Below are positions 24,160 through 34,901 of a stretch of DNA of 64,000 nt, one piece after another (the stretch's first letter is position 1; each line of letters opens with the position of its first letter). Source of the stretch: Pieris napi (lineage: Eukaryota; Arthropoda; Insecta; Lepidoptera; Pieridae); the NCBI RefSeq assembly GCF_905475465.1, contig NC_062257.1, positions 6,324,001 through 6,388,000 on the forward strand. Direction: 5' to 3'. A program made the translations under genes and the position numbers. The notes below the pieces were generated by a model. The model ran no database searches, was not told where the DNA came from, and worked only from the letters and a program-made list of their open reading frames with translations.

Positions 24160-24745
24160 TGGTTGGAAAAAAAATTAGTGTAACATTTTTTCGTTACGCG
24201 TCACATTTTTCCGTTACGCGCCATGTTGCTTTTTGAAGTCAAACTTCTTTATCGGCGTTGGAATGAAAGTTCTTTATCGACGTATGGGAGAAATTTTGTA
24301 GCAAATCGTCACGTTTTTCGGTTACGCGCCATGTTGCTTTTTGAAGTCAAACTTCTTTAGGTATCGGCGATAGAATGAATTTTGTATCGACGTATGGGAG
24401 AAATTTTGTAGCAAATCGTCACGTTTTTCGGTTACGCGCCATCTTTTTCTTGTCCCTACCACGGTTGATCGGAAGAGATTCGAAGCCATTAATAACAAAA
24501 ATATATAATAACGATAACAATGATAGTAATAATTCTATTACAATTAATGAAATTCTGTAATAATCTTAGTAGTAATAAGGTAAAATGAAATAATTGTATT
24601 TGTATTCATGTCTATGATAATAAAAGCCTTTTGTTAAACTTTATTTAACCAATTTCGTTAAGTTTCATATAGTAGATCATTTTTCGAAAAATAAGATCAT
24701 AAAGAAGTTTCACTTCTTACGTGTGTACACCTAGTACACGCACAC
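24160..24745 (-). repeat. Hairpin-ended repeat family with partial tandem array
   Basis: Reverse of the 62.5-kb copy: two to three tandem units with TTACGCGCCATGTTGCTTTT, then the unique part, then CACTTCTTACGTGTGTACAC. Confidence 0.7.
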
Positions 24746-25640
24746 GATTTTTTTAACTATATTTATTAAAGTTATTGAAGATACACTGGAGCTGGATACA
24801 TTCCGCGTAATTTAGAAAATTCTAGTCTTTGGTTTATTATTTTATGTATATAGTAATAAAAATTTCATGACCCCAACAGTCTTCTGTCTCTCTCTCTCTT
24901 GGGCATGTTTTATACACTGCAGCATACCTTCCGCGTTATTTCGTAAATCCTATAGTTTTTATATATTATCTTATAGTTGACGTAAAATAAATCCTTGAAT
25001 GTGTTGTTTTGAATTTATTAAGCGTGAATTTATACTGAAATAACATTTCACATATATTTAAAATTGTTTGATAATGCATGCCGCATTTTTGCGGTTTGCG
25101 GTATGCCTGCGGTGCTTCGTAACTTCCGATAGAGATTCCATCCCCATAAAAGGAAAGATAAAAGATATTCAGGGAACTAACGGAAATCCAAAATTTCGTT
25201 AAACTCAAATTCAATTCAAATATAAGCTATGAAGGCAATTTGGGCGTTATCACATCCACGCCCATCGCTTTACTTGATTAAATAGATGAATCGGTTATTT
25301 ATATAATGTTATATACAAATGTTTTGTACATACAGTTGTCCCTATAACACGGTAGATTGGTTGCGCGTTATAGAAAAACGCGTTGAGTATTCTCGCGTAA
25401 AGCGCTTGTATGACTCCAATAACGCGTTATGTACAAATACAAAATATTCATGTTAACTTTTCGCGTTAATCGAATATTTGCGTGTTGTTCCCACGAGAAT
25501 GTAAGTGCGTGCTCCTATTTCACCATGCCTCCTGCTGATAGAGGACAAATCTTTGTTTTATTATTATTAATAAACCATTAAATACTTAAGAAGTCATGTG
25601 ACAAAACTATGTTTTGAACGAAATATGTGCGTATAAAGAG
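24746..25640. other. No gene or clear element seen
   Basis: AT-rich sequence. The short open frames lack any family resemblance. Confidence 0.4.
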
Positions 25641-25642
25641 CA

Positions 25643-25918
25643 GAGCAGTGTTGGCCTAGTGGCTTCAGCGTGCGACTTTCATCCCTGAGGTCGTAAGTTC
25701 AATCCCCGGCTGTGCACCAATGGACTTTCTATGTGCGCATTCGCTCGAACGGTGAAGGAAAACATCGTGAGGAAACCGGCTTGCCTTAGACCCAAAAAGT
25801 TGACGGCGTGTGTCAGGCACCAGGAGGCTGATCACCTACTTGCCTGTTGACAAAAGATCATGAAACAGATTCAAAAATCTGAGGCCCAGACCTAAAAAAG
25901 GTTGCAGCGGCAACGATT
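25643..25918 (+). mobile_element. tRNA-derived SINE-A, near full length
   Basis: The head has a box-A-like TTGGCCTAGTGGCTTCAGCG and a box-B-like GGTCGTAAGTTCAATCCCC. The body includes GGTGAAGGAAAACATCGTGA and GAGGCTGATCACCTACTTG. Confidence 0.8.
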
Positions 25919-26587
25919 TGGTTATTTTACCTACTAAACATATATCTATAATTTTTTATCTGATATGATAGTATATCAGATTCCACATTCGCCCTAGTCG
26001 ATTTCAATTCGAATCGTCTATTTAAACCATGGGAGATGCCCATGGGTAATTCCCATATCTGGACGTCACACGCGACATGACGTCATGGTTTGTCCCATCA
26101 AACGGTTTCGTCTTTCGTTATACCACCCAGCTAAGATTTATTTGTGGTATTGGACGATCTTTGGTGCTTTTTATGACATTTACCACCACAGGCAGGGGGT
26201 TCTTTGATTTTTTTTACACATATTACCCACACACTATCTATCCTGGAAAACGAAATGCATTTTCATACAAAAAATTAATACGTTTATGTACTATTATTTT
26301 TGAGAACTTGGGCTACTTTTGCTGACAAGAGGGGGGGGGGGGGGGGGTGGGATAAAATGCAGTAAATCTGCTTATGTAATACTTGAACGGCCCCTAATGA
26401 GTAGACCAGCATTATATCAGAATGAAGAAGCGACTTCTAAGCCTCAACATAATCTCTATGATAGGGACATTTACGGGCCACTGTCTCCTTAATAAACATC
26501 TCTTTGTGATTGGCGTGACACTAGGATCTGTCGGCCACGTAGCCCTGGAAGGAGATTATGATGAGAAGGAGAATTAGCCAGGACTTA

Positions 26588-26860
26588 GGGAGCGTTCAAG
26601 TATTACGTCACACAATTTTGGAGATTATTGACCCCCCCCGCATGTAACGCGCCGTAACGTTTTTCTGTACCCAATAATAAAACGTTTTGTGTCCACCCAG
26701 TGTCTCTTTATACCTAAAAGTTACCATTATGTGGTGTAAAGTACTGGAAAGTCGAAAATAATAACAATAACGCGTAATTTACTCCCCGCCCCGCATCGTA
26801 ACGTTTTTACAAGAGGACCCCCCCCCACCTAAATTCGTTACGTAATACTAGAACGCTCCC
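26588..26860. mobile_element. GGGAGCG MITE (Harbinger-like, TTA duplication)
   Basis: Termini GGGAGCGTTCAAGTATTACG inverted at the right end. TTA flanks at 26585-26587 and 26861-26863. Poly-C tracts stand just inside both ends. Confidence 0.82.
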
Positions 26861-27650
26861 TTAACGCACAACGGATATTTGGGCGTCTAAGTGTACAACT
26901 ATATCAGAAGGTTTTCGACCCAAGTTTGCCAACCTCTGAAAAAATACCGTAGAACTGAAAATTATTTATGAACATTAATCTTGAAGAAGCCTTTGGAAGG
27001 AAGGACAAGTTGAACGTGCACGTGACTCGGGGCTTCCTAACGTGCAAAATATCTTTCGACTTTAATTGTGTTCTATTCCCTGGTGTTCAGGTATATTTTT
27101 GTTTGTGTGATATTTTTTTGTACGTAGGTCAATGACGGTGTTAACTTAAATTTGATTTGTTTTATATTAGTATATCGAGAACGTCTCAAAAGATAATTTA
27201 AACCATTAATTCGTGCTTCGTGCTTTTATTTACGACTAAAACAAAATAAGTGAAATGTTCAGCGTTTAGGTATTGAGTTAGCGGGAAGTTGCAGAGATGG
27301 CCTTTTTAAGGGTCAACCGTTTTCCTAAAAAAAAATTTCAATCAAAAAAAAATTGCGTGATATTTGCCGAGACCCCCCTCCTCTCTCCAACGTAAGATTA
27401 AATGAGATTTGACTCCTTAAACACCTCACGTAATTTATGGACGCCCCCTAATGCTGAACCAAGACCAGTTACAATCACAACACACACATTACACACATAA
27501 AATGTACCTTATTCCAAAAAAAAATTTTTTGTGTTTTTTTATTTTCTTGATTATTATTTTGTGTGTTTCTTGTTCTTGTGTTGATGTCTTAATTAAGTCG
27601 ACTTTTAAAAACTCCTGTAGGAAGATCTTTGAATGTTTTTACTAAAGGTA

Positions 27651-28228
27651 AATATAAAATTCTCGTGTCACAATGTTCGTTCCCATACTCTCCGAAACGG
27701 CTCAAGCGATTCTTATGAAATTTTTCATGCATATTGAGTAAGTCTGAGAATCGGTTACTATCTATCTTTCAAACCCCTAAGTTATAACTAAAAAATTCAT
27801 TTATTCATATAGGTAACATAATGTAGACTTATGACTTGTCAGTAAAGAGATACATATTAATGCTTCTAATTTTACATTTACTGCCAGTTCTCAAATCAAA
27901 TGCGTAGAACGGGAGAGAAGAACTGGCAATAAACTCTCCGCCACTATTTTTAATCGCCATTTTTTTTGTTTTACAAAATTGTAAGGAGCTGCAACCATTA
28001 CACCATGTCCCATTTGACTTTTAAGTAGTTAATAATAATAAGTAATAACATAAAATATAAGGAGTGTTCACCCCAAATTTTTTATTTTTATTTTTTAGAT
28101 TTTTTTTGTGATACAGCATAGACCCCTATTTTGTTATTATTGTAGATAGTTATTTTTAATGAGCTAAGAAAATGTTTCCTAGAAATAATATAAGTACATG
28201 TCAAAACAACGTTTGCCGTGTCAGCTAG
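27651..28228 (+). mobile_element. Family 1 Helitron interrupted by a LINE fragment
   Basis: The left end is weak (AAATATAAAATTCTCGTG, TC lost). The right end is GTTTGCCGTGTCAGCTAG. The middle holds the LINE 3' piece at 27790-27970. Confidence 0.65.
27790..27970 (-). repeat. LINE 3'-end fragment inside a Helitron
   Basis: Contains the GAACTGGCAATAAACTCTCC block shared with the other LINE 3' ends. It interrupts the Helitron at 27651-28228. Confidence 0.55.
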
Positions 28229-28709
28229 TTTACTATAACAATTTTTGACATAGCCAATTTCTCACCATGTTCTTCGACAGTTGTCCATTCCCGTTGACTT
28301 AAAATATTGTCCCAATTCATCTTCTGTACTCTTTAAATATTCTATAATAGAAATTAATTTTGCAATACAGTATGTGCTCACTGACACAGATTCGTTATGA
28401 TCTGCTTAAGAAAATATTTATCATTACCTTTTAATACAGAAATAAATTAGAATCTTATTTCCATATAAATATGATATCAAATCACTCGCCTGATACAAAA
28501 TCTCCTGTTGCCATATAAAATAGAACCTTATTACAATGGAACAAAGTTTATTCTACAATTGTTTGCTTAAGAAGATTCTTATAGTAAGGTTCAGACGAAG
28601 GATTGGTTTGGACGGGCAACCAAGGGCCAACATTTTACAGTAGAAGAACTGCGTTGCGAACTTATTTAAAAGTTCTTTTTTTTAAAATACATATGTGTCT
28701 TCACTAAGG

Positions 28710-28880
28710 CCCGAACCCAATAACCTATCTCAATCCATAATCCACCATCTGATATAGTAATCTTAATCCAAATGTTGTAACAAGTGTGCCAATATCAAAT
28801 CGACGGATTGTAATAGTCATCTGTGGATACAAGCTATCCATGGGAGGCCGTATCGGTGTCTGTGGATTTTAGGCGATTGT
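28710..28880. repeat. Fragment related to 45003-45514
   Basis: CCGAACCCAATAACCTATCT and GGATACAAGCTATCCATGGG. Confidence 0.55.
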
Positions 28881-29193
28881 TGGTGGTGCCTTGGGGTTTT
28901 AGTGGGTTTGCACAATCGCGAGTCCCACATAACCCTCCCGCACTAGGCTGTTGCGCATGCGCAATGCATTTCCCCTAGTAAAAAGAAAATATATACATAT
29001 TAGAGATACATATAATTTTACTTACAAACAATAGTGAGTTACTATGATTCATTACTTCCAAGTAGGTCAATGACCTCCAATGCTTTATTACCTATAACTA
29101 CTAAATTAGAATAGTTGATTTCATTTCACATTAACAACATTTACGGTACACGTTAATGATGTATTTAATTCGTCTTGAGATTTATATTTACGA

Positions 29194-29440
29194 CTAGCCC
29201 TGCGAACTTCGTTTCGCCTTAATATTATTTTCTACTCAGCCTACCCTTTTAGTACGTACTAATACATGGAACATGTTGCTATGCACCCTACAATTTTTTT
29301 AAATTTTTTATTATTCAAATTTTTCTCTCAAAACCTCCAGAGTTCAAGGAATGAATAATAAATACTCGAATTGGTCCAGCAGTCTTCGAGTTTACGCTTC
29401 CCGGCATATTTTGCGATTCATTTTTATTTATGTAGACTGC
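29194..29440 (-). mobile_element. Helitron-like 3' fragment, family 5
   Basis: Reverse-oriented CTAG end with GCCCTGCGAACTTCGTTTCG, shared with 48593-48780. The 5' end is not located. Confidence 0.5.
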
Positions 29441-29822
29441 TCTTTGTTATTTTAACCTAATCTTTGCAAATTGTGTTTGTTTCGCTGTGATGAAAAGAGA
29501 GATGAGTTAAGACCCTAAATTTTATCTACTTCTACCTCCAGGCTATCTGCCCCCTGCCCATTTAAGCATCGGCTGGTAACGCCCTTGGCTGTAACTTGAA
29601 TATCACTTTTAACGTACCAAATGATTCTTCTAAGAAACTATTGCCAGTTCTTGCTTCGTCCTTGAGAACTGGCACTAAATTTAAATTTAGTACCTTTTTT
29701 ATATGTCTCCTGTATATATATATATCTATGTCGTCCTGATATTTTCCATCCCAGCGTCATGTTCATAAACCAAATCTCTATATGCATAACATTGAAACTC
29801 TTTCTTATATAAATATAAATGA

Positions 29823-29965
29823 AGCAGTGTCCCAACCACCTTTTTAGGTCTGGCCTCAGATTTCTGTATTTGTTGCAAGTAGGTGATCAGCCTCCTGTGC
29901 CTGACACGTCGTGGAGTTTTCGGGTCTAAGCCAAGCCGGGTCTCACGATGTTCACCTGATTTCTG
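29823..29965 (-). mobile_element. SINE-A fragment
   Basis: Reverse copy of the body: CAACCACCTTTTTAGGTCTG, then GTAGGTGATCAGCCTCCTGT, then TCTCACGATGTT. Confidence 0.65.
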
Positions 29966-30300
29966 GGTTGACATTCTATTTAATGCCCGGGCTTACTGAG
30001 CTGTTTCTTGACACATTTAAATAATTAGAGCACCCGGTAAAGTCGGTTATAACCGGTAACGCAATTCGCGTTCGAGACCTACTTACGACACAGTATGTAA
30101 TGTGTAATTAGTAAAATTCTGTGCTATTCGGTATTAATAGACAAGACGCTGTTTTTTTAAATACAAGCAAATGTGTAAGATGTATTGGTATCATGGTTTT
30201 TCCTTATCTACATTTTTTTACAATATTTTGGATATATACATAGTTTTAAATACTATGGGTTATATGTTTTCCACATCGTGAGGATACCGGCTTGGCTTAG

Positions 30301-30423
30301 TGTAAATGATACGCACAGAGGTCGGGTAACAACTGTCAACTGACACTTTATTGTAAAAACAATATTAACAAACAGTCTAGCAGATGGCGCTAGTAGGTAT
30401 ATATTTTGTTATACATTTCAACA
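30301..30423 (-). repeat. Copia 3' LTR (123 bp)
   Basis: Matches 34779-34901 base for base by eye. It is short for a copia LTR. A sense-strand AATAAA lies within it (ACAATAAAGTG). The 3' flank carries the target duplication CTTAG. Confidence 0.93.
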
Positions 30424-30490
30424 TCCCCACTTAACAAAATAAAAGATGCAAACACACAACAATACATATATCCATTACATATTATTTTTA

Positions 30491-33400
30491 TCAAATAAAC
30501 CAAACATTCCTAAAAAAATTATAATGTTTGATTTTACATAAACCCTTAGTAAGTAGATCTGCGGGCATCTTTGAAGTCGACAAGTATTTAATTTTTACAA
30601 TTTCATTAGCGACTTTTTCTCTACAAAAATGGTACCGCACATCTATATGTTTTGACCTTTTATGGTAGACAGGATTTGCTGACAACTTATGGGCTGACTG
30701 ATTATCATTAAATATTGGTATTGGATAAGTTACTCCAGTTAATTCAAATAACAAATTTCGCAAATACACAGCCTCTTTACAACATTCTGAAATGCCCATA
30801 TATTCAGCCTCCGTACTTGACAATGCTACAGTAACCTGCTTCTTAGTTTCCCAAGATATTGCACAATTCGACATTCTAAAGAAATATCCTGTATAAGATC
30901 TCCTATCAATTACATTACTTGCCCAATCTGCATCTACAAAAGCTTCTAACTGATTATTACCACTAGCTAAAAACTTTAAACACATAGATTTAGTTTTCTT
31001 TAAGTACTTTAGAACCCTCTTTGCATAGGCCCAATGTTCTTTTGTATAACAATTGTTAAATTGGCTTAGGAAATTTACAGAAAATACAATATCAGGATGT
31101 GTGAGCACAGCTATATACATAAGCGAACCAATTAGTTTCTGATAAGGTAACTTTTTATCACAATTCTCACTTTTAGTTAAATTCAATTTAGGTTCAATAG
31201 GTGTATCTGCAAACTTACAATCAGAAATATTAAACTTTAACAGTAATTCATCAATATACCTTTCTTGACTTAAAGTTATAATACCATTCTCTTTATCCAT
31301 TGCTACATCCATACCTAAACAATTTTTAATACATCCCAAGTCTTTAATTTTGAACTTAGATGACAAACTTTCTTTTAACAAATCTGTTTCCTTTTGATTA
31401 TTTGAAAATACAAAGAAATCATCAACATACAATGCAATAATAACTTTTACATTTTTATCCATTTTTATAAACAAACATGGTTCTAGTTTACTTCTTTTAA
31501 AACCTAAGGATTGCAACAAATCATCAACTCTTTTATACCATGCCCTTGATGACTGTTTTAAGCCATAAATAGCACGTTTTAAACGCAAAACCTTGTTTAC
31601 ATTATCATGACTAACATGAAAAAATGGAGGTTTCATCATATACACATTTTCATTAAGGAAACCATTTAAAAATGCAGTATCTACATCTAAGTGACAAATA
31701 TCCAACTGAAGCTGAACTGCTAAAGCAAATAACAATCTCAAACTAGAATGTCTAACTACAGGTGAAAAACATTCATCGAAATCAATACCTGGCTTTTGGG
31801 TGAAGCCCTTAGCAACTAGCCTGGCTCTATACCTGACATTATTATCATTATCAATTTTTCGCTTGAAAACCCATTTACATGGTACTACAGTGCCACTGTG
31901 AGGAATGTCCACTAATTCCCAAGCATCATTGTCTTCAAATGATTTAAATTCACTTTGTATAGCTAATTTCCACTGTTCTCTTTCTGGTCCATTCAACACT
32001 TCATTTAGAGATATTTCACTAGCACTTGTATCACTGGTTTGACCTTCACACACAACACTAAAACCGTAACGATCAGTCTGCTTGCGCAGGCGCTTAGCAG
32101 GCATTTCCACCGGCAACACAGGAGAGTGCCTTGGCTGAGAAGGAAGCTGTGGCCTAGCTGGCACAGGCTCCGCAGGTTCAGCTGCTAGAACGTCTTCGGA
32201 GTCCTCAAAGCTGTCTTCATCAGTGTCGTAGCTTTCTTTGAGACTCAGTTCCTCTTTCTCTGGTTTTGTGTGCATCATGTTCCCCACTTCTTGGGTACAT
32301 TCTTCCCTTTCTTCTTTCATAGGAAAGATATCATTAGTGCCCTCACTAATATTAATGTGTATCACTTCTTGTTTCTGGTCAATCCCCTCCTCAATCACAA
32401 CAATATCTCTTGCTATTGTTACTTTGTTATTTTTGGGATTGTAAACTCTGTAACCTTTTATGTTGTCTGAGTAACCAACAAGAATACCCTCAGTTGCTTT
32501 TCTATCCAATTTTAACCTTTTTTCTTTTGGTATGTGTACCATAGCCTTACTTCCAAAGATACGTAGATTACTGACATCTGGCTTAGTACCGGTCCAAATT
32601 TCTATAGGCGTCTTGTTATCCAATCCTGATGCGATTGACCTGTTTCGCAGATAAACTGCAGTGTTTACTGCTTCTGCCCAAAAACATTTTTTCAATCCTG
32701 CATCGAATAACAAACATCTCGCTTTTTCTACAATTGTACGATTGTACCTTTCGCAGAGACCATTTTGTTCCGGTGTGTATGCACAGGTTTTTTGATGTAC
32801 TATTCCAGCCAATTGCAAGAAATTGTCAAATTCCTTACTGCAGAATTCTGTACCATTATCTGACCTTAACACTTTCAACTTCCTGCCTGTCTGATTTTCT
32901 ACTAACGTCTTGAATGCTTTGAAAAAAGAAAATACTTCATCTTTGGTCTTCAAGAAATAAACAAATGCCATCCGACTGAAATCATCGACGAACAACAAAA
33001 AATATTTCATTCCACCAATAGATCTGACTTCCATAGGTCCACAGATGTCTGCATGCACTATCTCGAGGAGTTCCTGTGCCCTGTTGCCAACATGACTAAA
33101 AGGCAGCCTGGATTGCTTCCCCTCACAACAAACAATGCAGCTAGTCTTACTAACCTGAGCCTTGTCTGAGTATGACATACCTTTTACAGCACCATCTCTC
33201 ATCACATTAAGATCTTTGCTGTTTAGATGACCAAATCTTCTATGCCATATATTTCCAGACACCGAAGTCAACAAACAATCCACTTGTTTGATTCTTAATT
33301 TATAAACACCTCCAACTACATCTGCGATTGCTACAACTTCGTTATTTTGGTTATAAATATAACAGTGCTTTTCATCAAATGTCACATTGTTTCCTTTGCT

Positions 33401-34408
33401 CACTAACTGGCTGACCGATAATAAGTTCGTAGCCAAGTTTGGTACATATAACACTCCCATAACTGTATTCTCGTGTTCAATATGTCCAACAAGAGTCGTT
33501 ATTTGGATATCACCACAGCCTTCAACAGGAATTTTTGTCTTATCAGCGATAATAATGTCTCTCACTTGATGTTGTTTTTTTACGTTCAACAGCCAATCTT
33601 TGTTTGACGTTAAATGACAACTGGCACCACTATCGATGTACCAATCCGATTGATTAAAATTACCGCTGAGAAATATTGCACTTAATGCATTAGATTCCTT
33701 GTTATTAGTGTTTAATTTGCATTTATTCATGAAATGTCCGTATTGTTTACATTTAAAACATTTGACATTGACATTTGACTTGCCGACATTACGCGATTCC
33801 GATTGTCTATGCGTTTGTTTTCTTTTTTGTTGCCAACATTTCGACGCAAACGCATTCTGTGTAGAACTCGTACCAACTTCACTACCATCTTCCATATCCA
33901 ATAATTTTGACTTAATGACGTCAGCTGTTAACTCAATACCTGAATGCTCCACCGCCATTATCATTGGTTCAAATTTTTCTGGTAATCCTGCTAACAACAA
34001 AGAACCGATCCACTCATCACTAATTTTGAATCCTGTGTTATTTAATCGCTGGCTTGTTTCTAACAATGAAGTCACATATTGTGCCATAGAATCACAATTT
34101 TCACGACGAATTGATATTAGGTTACGAAGTAGTCCGATGCGTCGCGTGAAGCCATTATCATCAAATAGCTTTTTTAGCTTCTGCCATAGTCCCATTGTAG
34201 TTGATTCACTTTTTATATGCACGAATAAACTGGGATCTATAGTTAACACTATTTTTGCTTTCGCTTTCGCGTCATTCGGATCATCTTCAGTCGTGATACA
34301 CTGTTGCACGCCTTCCAATACGAGATAATTTTCCACAGCAAATGCCCAATCTTCGTAATTTTCTCTGCCCCTTAACTTTGCAATACTAGCAATAAGGTTT
34401 GTCGACAT
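30491..34408 (-). CDS. Copia gag-pol polyprotein, intact
   Basis: 1305 codons from ATG (34408) to stop with no break. Domains in order: gag with the UBN2-like start (MSTNLIASIAKLRGRENYED) and a zinc knuckle CFKCKQYGHFMNKC; aspartic protease with DSGASCHLT; integrase with an HHCC-type zinc region (WHRRFGHLN...CIVCCEGK) and the catalytic triad in VHADICGP, LRSDNGTEF and PEQNGLCERYN; reverse transcriptase with LDVDTAFLNG and YVDDFFVF; and RNase H with AFVDADWASN and SSTEAEYMG. The order protease-integrase-RT-RNase H is the copia (Ty1) arrangement. It encodes all that is needed for copying and insertion, and nothing visible disables it. Confidence 0.97.
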   Translation of the reverse strand: MSTNLIASIAKLRGRENYEDWAFAVENYLVLEGVQQCITTEDDPNDAKAKAKIVLTIDPSLFVHIKSESTTMGLWQKLKKLFDDNGFTRRIGLLRNLISIRRENCDSMAQYVTSLLETSQRLNNTGFKISDEWIGSLLLAGLPEKFEPMIMAVEHSGIELTADVIKSKLLDMEDGSEVGTSSTQNAFASKCWQQKRKQTHRQSESRNVGKSNVNVKCFKCKQYGHFMNKCKLNTNNKESNALSAIFLSGNFNQSDWYIDSGASCHLTSNKDWLLNVKKQHQVRDIIIADKTKIPVEGCGDIQITTLVGHIEHENTVMGVLYVPNLATNLLSVSQLVSKGNNVTFDEKHCYIYNQNNEVVAIADVVGGVYKLRIKQVDCLLTSVSGNIWHRRFGHLNSKDLNVMRDGAVKGMSYSDKAQVSKTSCIVCCEGKQSRLPFSHVGNRAQELLEIVHADICGPMEVRSIGGMKYFLLFVDDFSRMAFVYFLKTKDEVFSFFKAFKTLVENQTGRKLKVLRSDNGTEFCSKEFDNFLQLAGIVHQKTCAYTPEQNGLCERYNRTIVEKARCLLFDAGLKKCFWAEAVNTAVYLRNRSIASGLDNKTPIEIWTGTKPDVSNLRIFGSKAMVHIPKEKRLKLDRKATEGILVGYSDNIKGYRVYNPKNNKVTIARDIVVIEEGIDQKQEVIHINISEGTNDIFPMKEEREECTQEVGNMMHTKPEKEELSLKESYDTDEDSFEDSEDVLAAEPAEPVPARPQLPSQPRHSPVLPVEMPAKRLRKQTDRYGFSVVCEGQTSDTSASEISLNEVLNGPEREQWKLAIQSEFKSFEDNDAWELVDIPHSGTVVPCKWVFKRKIDNDNNVRYRARLVAKGFTQKPGIDFDECFSPVVRHSSLRLLFALAVQLQLDICHLDVDTAFLNGFLNENVYMMKPPFFHVSHDNVNKVLRLKRAIYGLKQSSRAWYKRVDDLLQSLGFKRSKLEPCLFIKMDKNVKVIIALYVDDFFVFSNNQKETDLLKESLSSKFKIKDLGCIKNCLGMDVAMDKENGIITLSQERYIDELLLKFNISDCKFADTPIEPKLNLTKSENCDKKLPYQKLIGSLMYIAVLTHPDIVFSVNFLSQFNNCYTKEHWAYAKRVLKYLKKTKSMCLKFLASGNNQLEAFVDADWASNVIDRRSYTGYFFRMSNCAISWETKKQVTVALSSTEAEYMGISECCKEAVYLRNLLFELTGVTYPIPIFNDNQSAHKLSANPVYHKRSKHIDVRYHFCREKVANEIVKIKYLSTSKMPADLLTKGLCKIKHYNFFRNVWFI

Positions 34409-34454
34409 TTTTACACTATATTTCCACCAAATTTTTTATTTAATTCACGTGATA

Positions 34455-34464
34455 GCCCATAACC
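34455..34464 (-). other. Copia primer-binding site (GGTTATGGGC)
   Basis: It directly follows the CA end of the partial 5' LTR. GGTTATGGGC is complementary to the anticodon-loop region of initiator Met tRNA. Copia of Drosophila is known to be primed by a 39-nt 5' half of that tRNA. Only about 10 bases match the tRNA before the sequence diverges to TATCACG. Confidence 0.85.
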
Positions 34465-34569
34465 TGTAAATGATACGCACAGAGGTCGGGTAACAACTGT
34501 CAACTGACACTTTATTGTAAAAACAATATTAACAAACAGTCTAGCAGATGGCGCTAGTAGGTATATATT
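34465..34569 (-). repeat. Copia partial internal LTR (105 bp)
   Basis: Identical to the terminal LTR but lacks its outermost 18 bp. It breaks in TATATATT, where it meets the inverted copy at a shared ATATT. Confidence 0.93.
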
Positions 34570-34750
34570 GTTTTTACAATAAAGTGTCAGTTGACAGTTG
34601 TTACCCGACCTCTGTGCGTATCATTTACAGGTTATGGGCTATCACGTGAATTAAATAAAAAATTTGGTGGAAATATAGTGTAAAAATGTCGACAAACCTT
34701 ATTGCTAGTATTGCAAAGTTAAGGGGCAGAGAAAATTACGAAGATTGGGC
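34570..34750 (+). repeat. Inverted copy of copia LTR end, leader and gag start (181 bp)
   Basis: A perfect inverted copy of 34344-34524: 60 bp of LTR, the primer-binding site (34630-34639), the leader, and the first 65 bp of gag starting with ATG at 34686. A 45-bp spacer (34525-34569) separates the arms. It breaks after GATTGGGC, where the tRNA-like stretch begins. Confidence 0.95.
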
Positions 34751-34778
34751 GCAGTGGAAGCGTGCTGGGCCCATAACC
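34751..34778 (+). other. Initiator Met tRNA 5'-half sequence fused to the copia LTR
   Basis: Twenty-eight bases that read as insect initiator Met tRNA, about nucleotides 12-39: start GCAGTGGAAGCG, then the anticodon stem GCTGGGCCCATAACC. They stop exactly at the copia priming site and join the LTR terminus TGTAAATG without a gap. The normal element reads GGGCTAT at the matching place, so this is tRNA-derived and not primer-binding-site sequence. The tRNA sequence is compared from memory of the Drosophila initiator tRNA. Confidence 0.88.
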
Positions 34779-34901
34779 TGTAAATGATACGCACAGAGGT
34801 CGGGTAACAACTGTCAACTGACACTTTATTGTAAAAACAATATTAACAAACAGTCTAGCAGATGGCGCTAGTAGGTATATATTTTGTTATACATTTCAAC
34901 A
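34779..34901 (-). repeat. Copia terminal 5' LTR (123 bp)
   Basis: Full length, identical to the 3' LTR, followed by the target duplication CTTAG at 34902-34906. Confidence 0.93.

Larger units (their letters stand above)
30301..34901 (-). mobile_element. Copia-type LTR retrotransposon with a rearranged 5' end
   Basis: The element is bounded by two 123-bp LTRs (30301-30423 and 34779-34901), which I read as identical. They begin TGTTGAAATG and end ATCATTTACA in the sense direction. A 5-bp target duplication CTTAG flanks it (30296-30300 and 34902-34906). Inside are a polypurine tract (30424-30432), one long gag-pol ORF, a primer-binding site (34455-34464), and then an aberrant 5' portion: a partial LTR, an inverted leader/gag copy, a tRNA-like stretch and a full terminal LTR. 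It inserted into a tRNA-derived SINE. Identical LTRs and an open ORF imply a recent insertion. Confidence 0.95.

Noticed and set aside
33699..34328. 209-codon frame on the + strand
   Set aside because: Antisense shadow of the copia gag region.
34751..34778. Possible tRNA gene fragment unrelated to copia
   Set aside because: It stops exactly at the known copia priming nucleotide and is fused to the LTR end inside one target duplication, so the primer explanation is far better.
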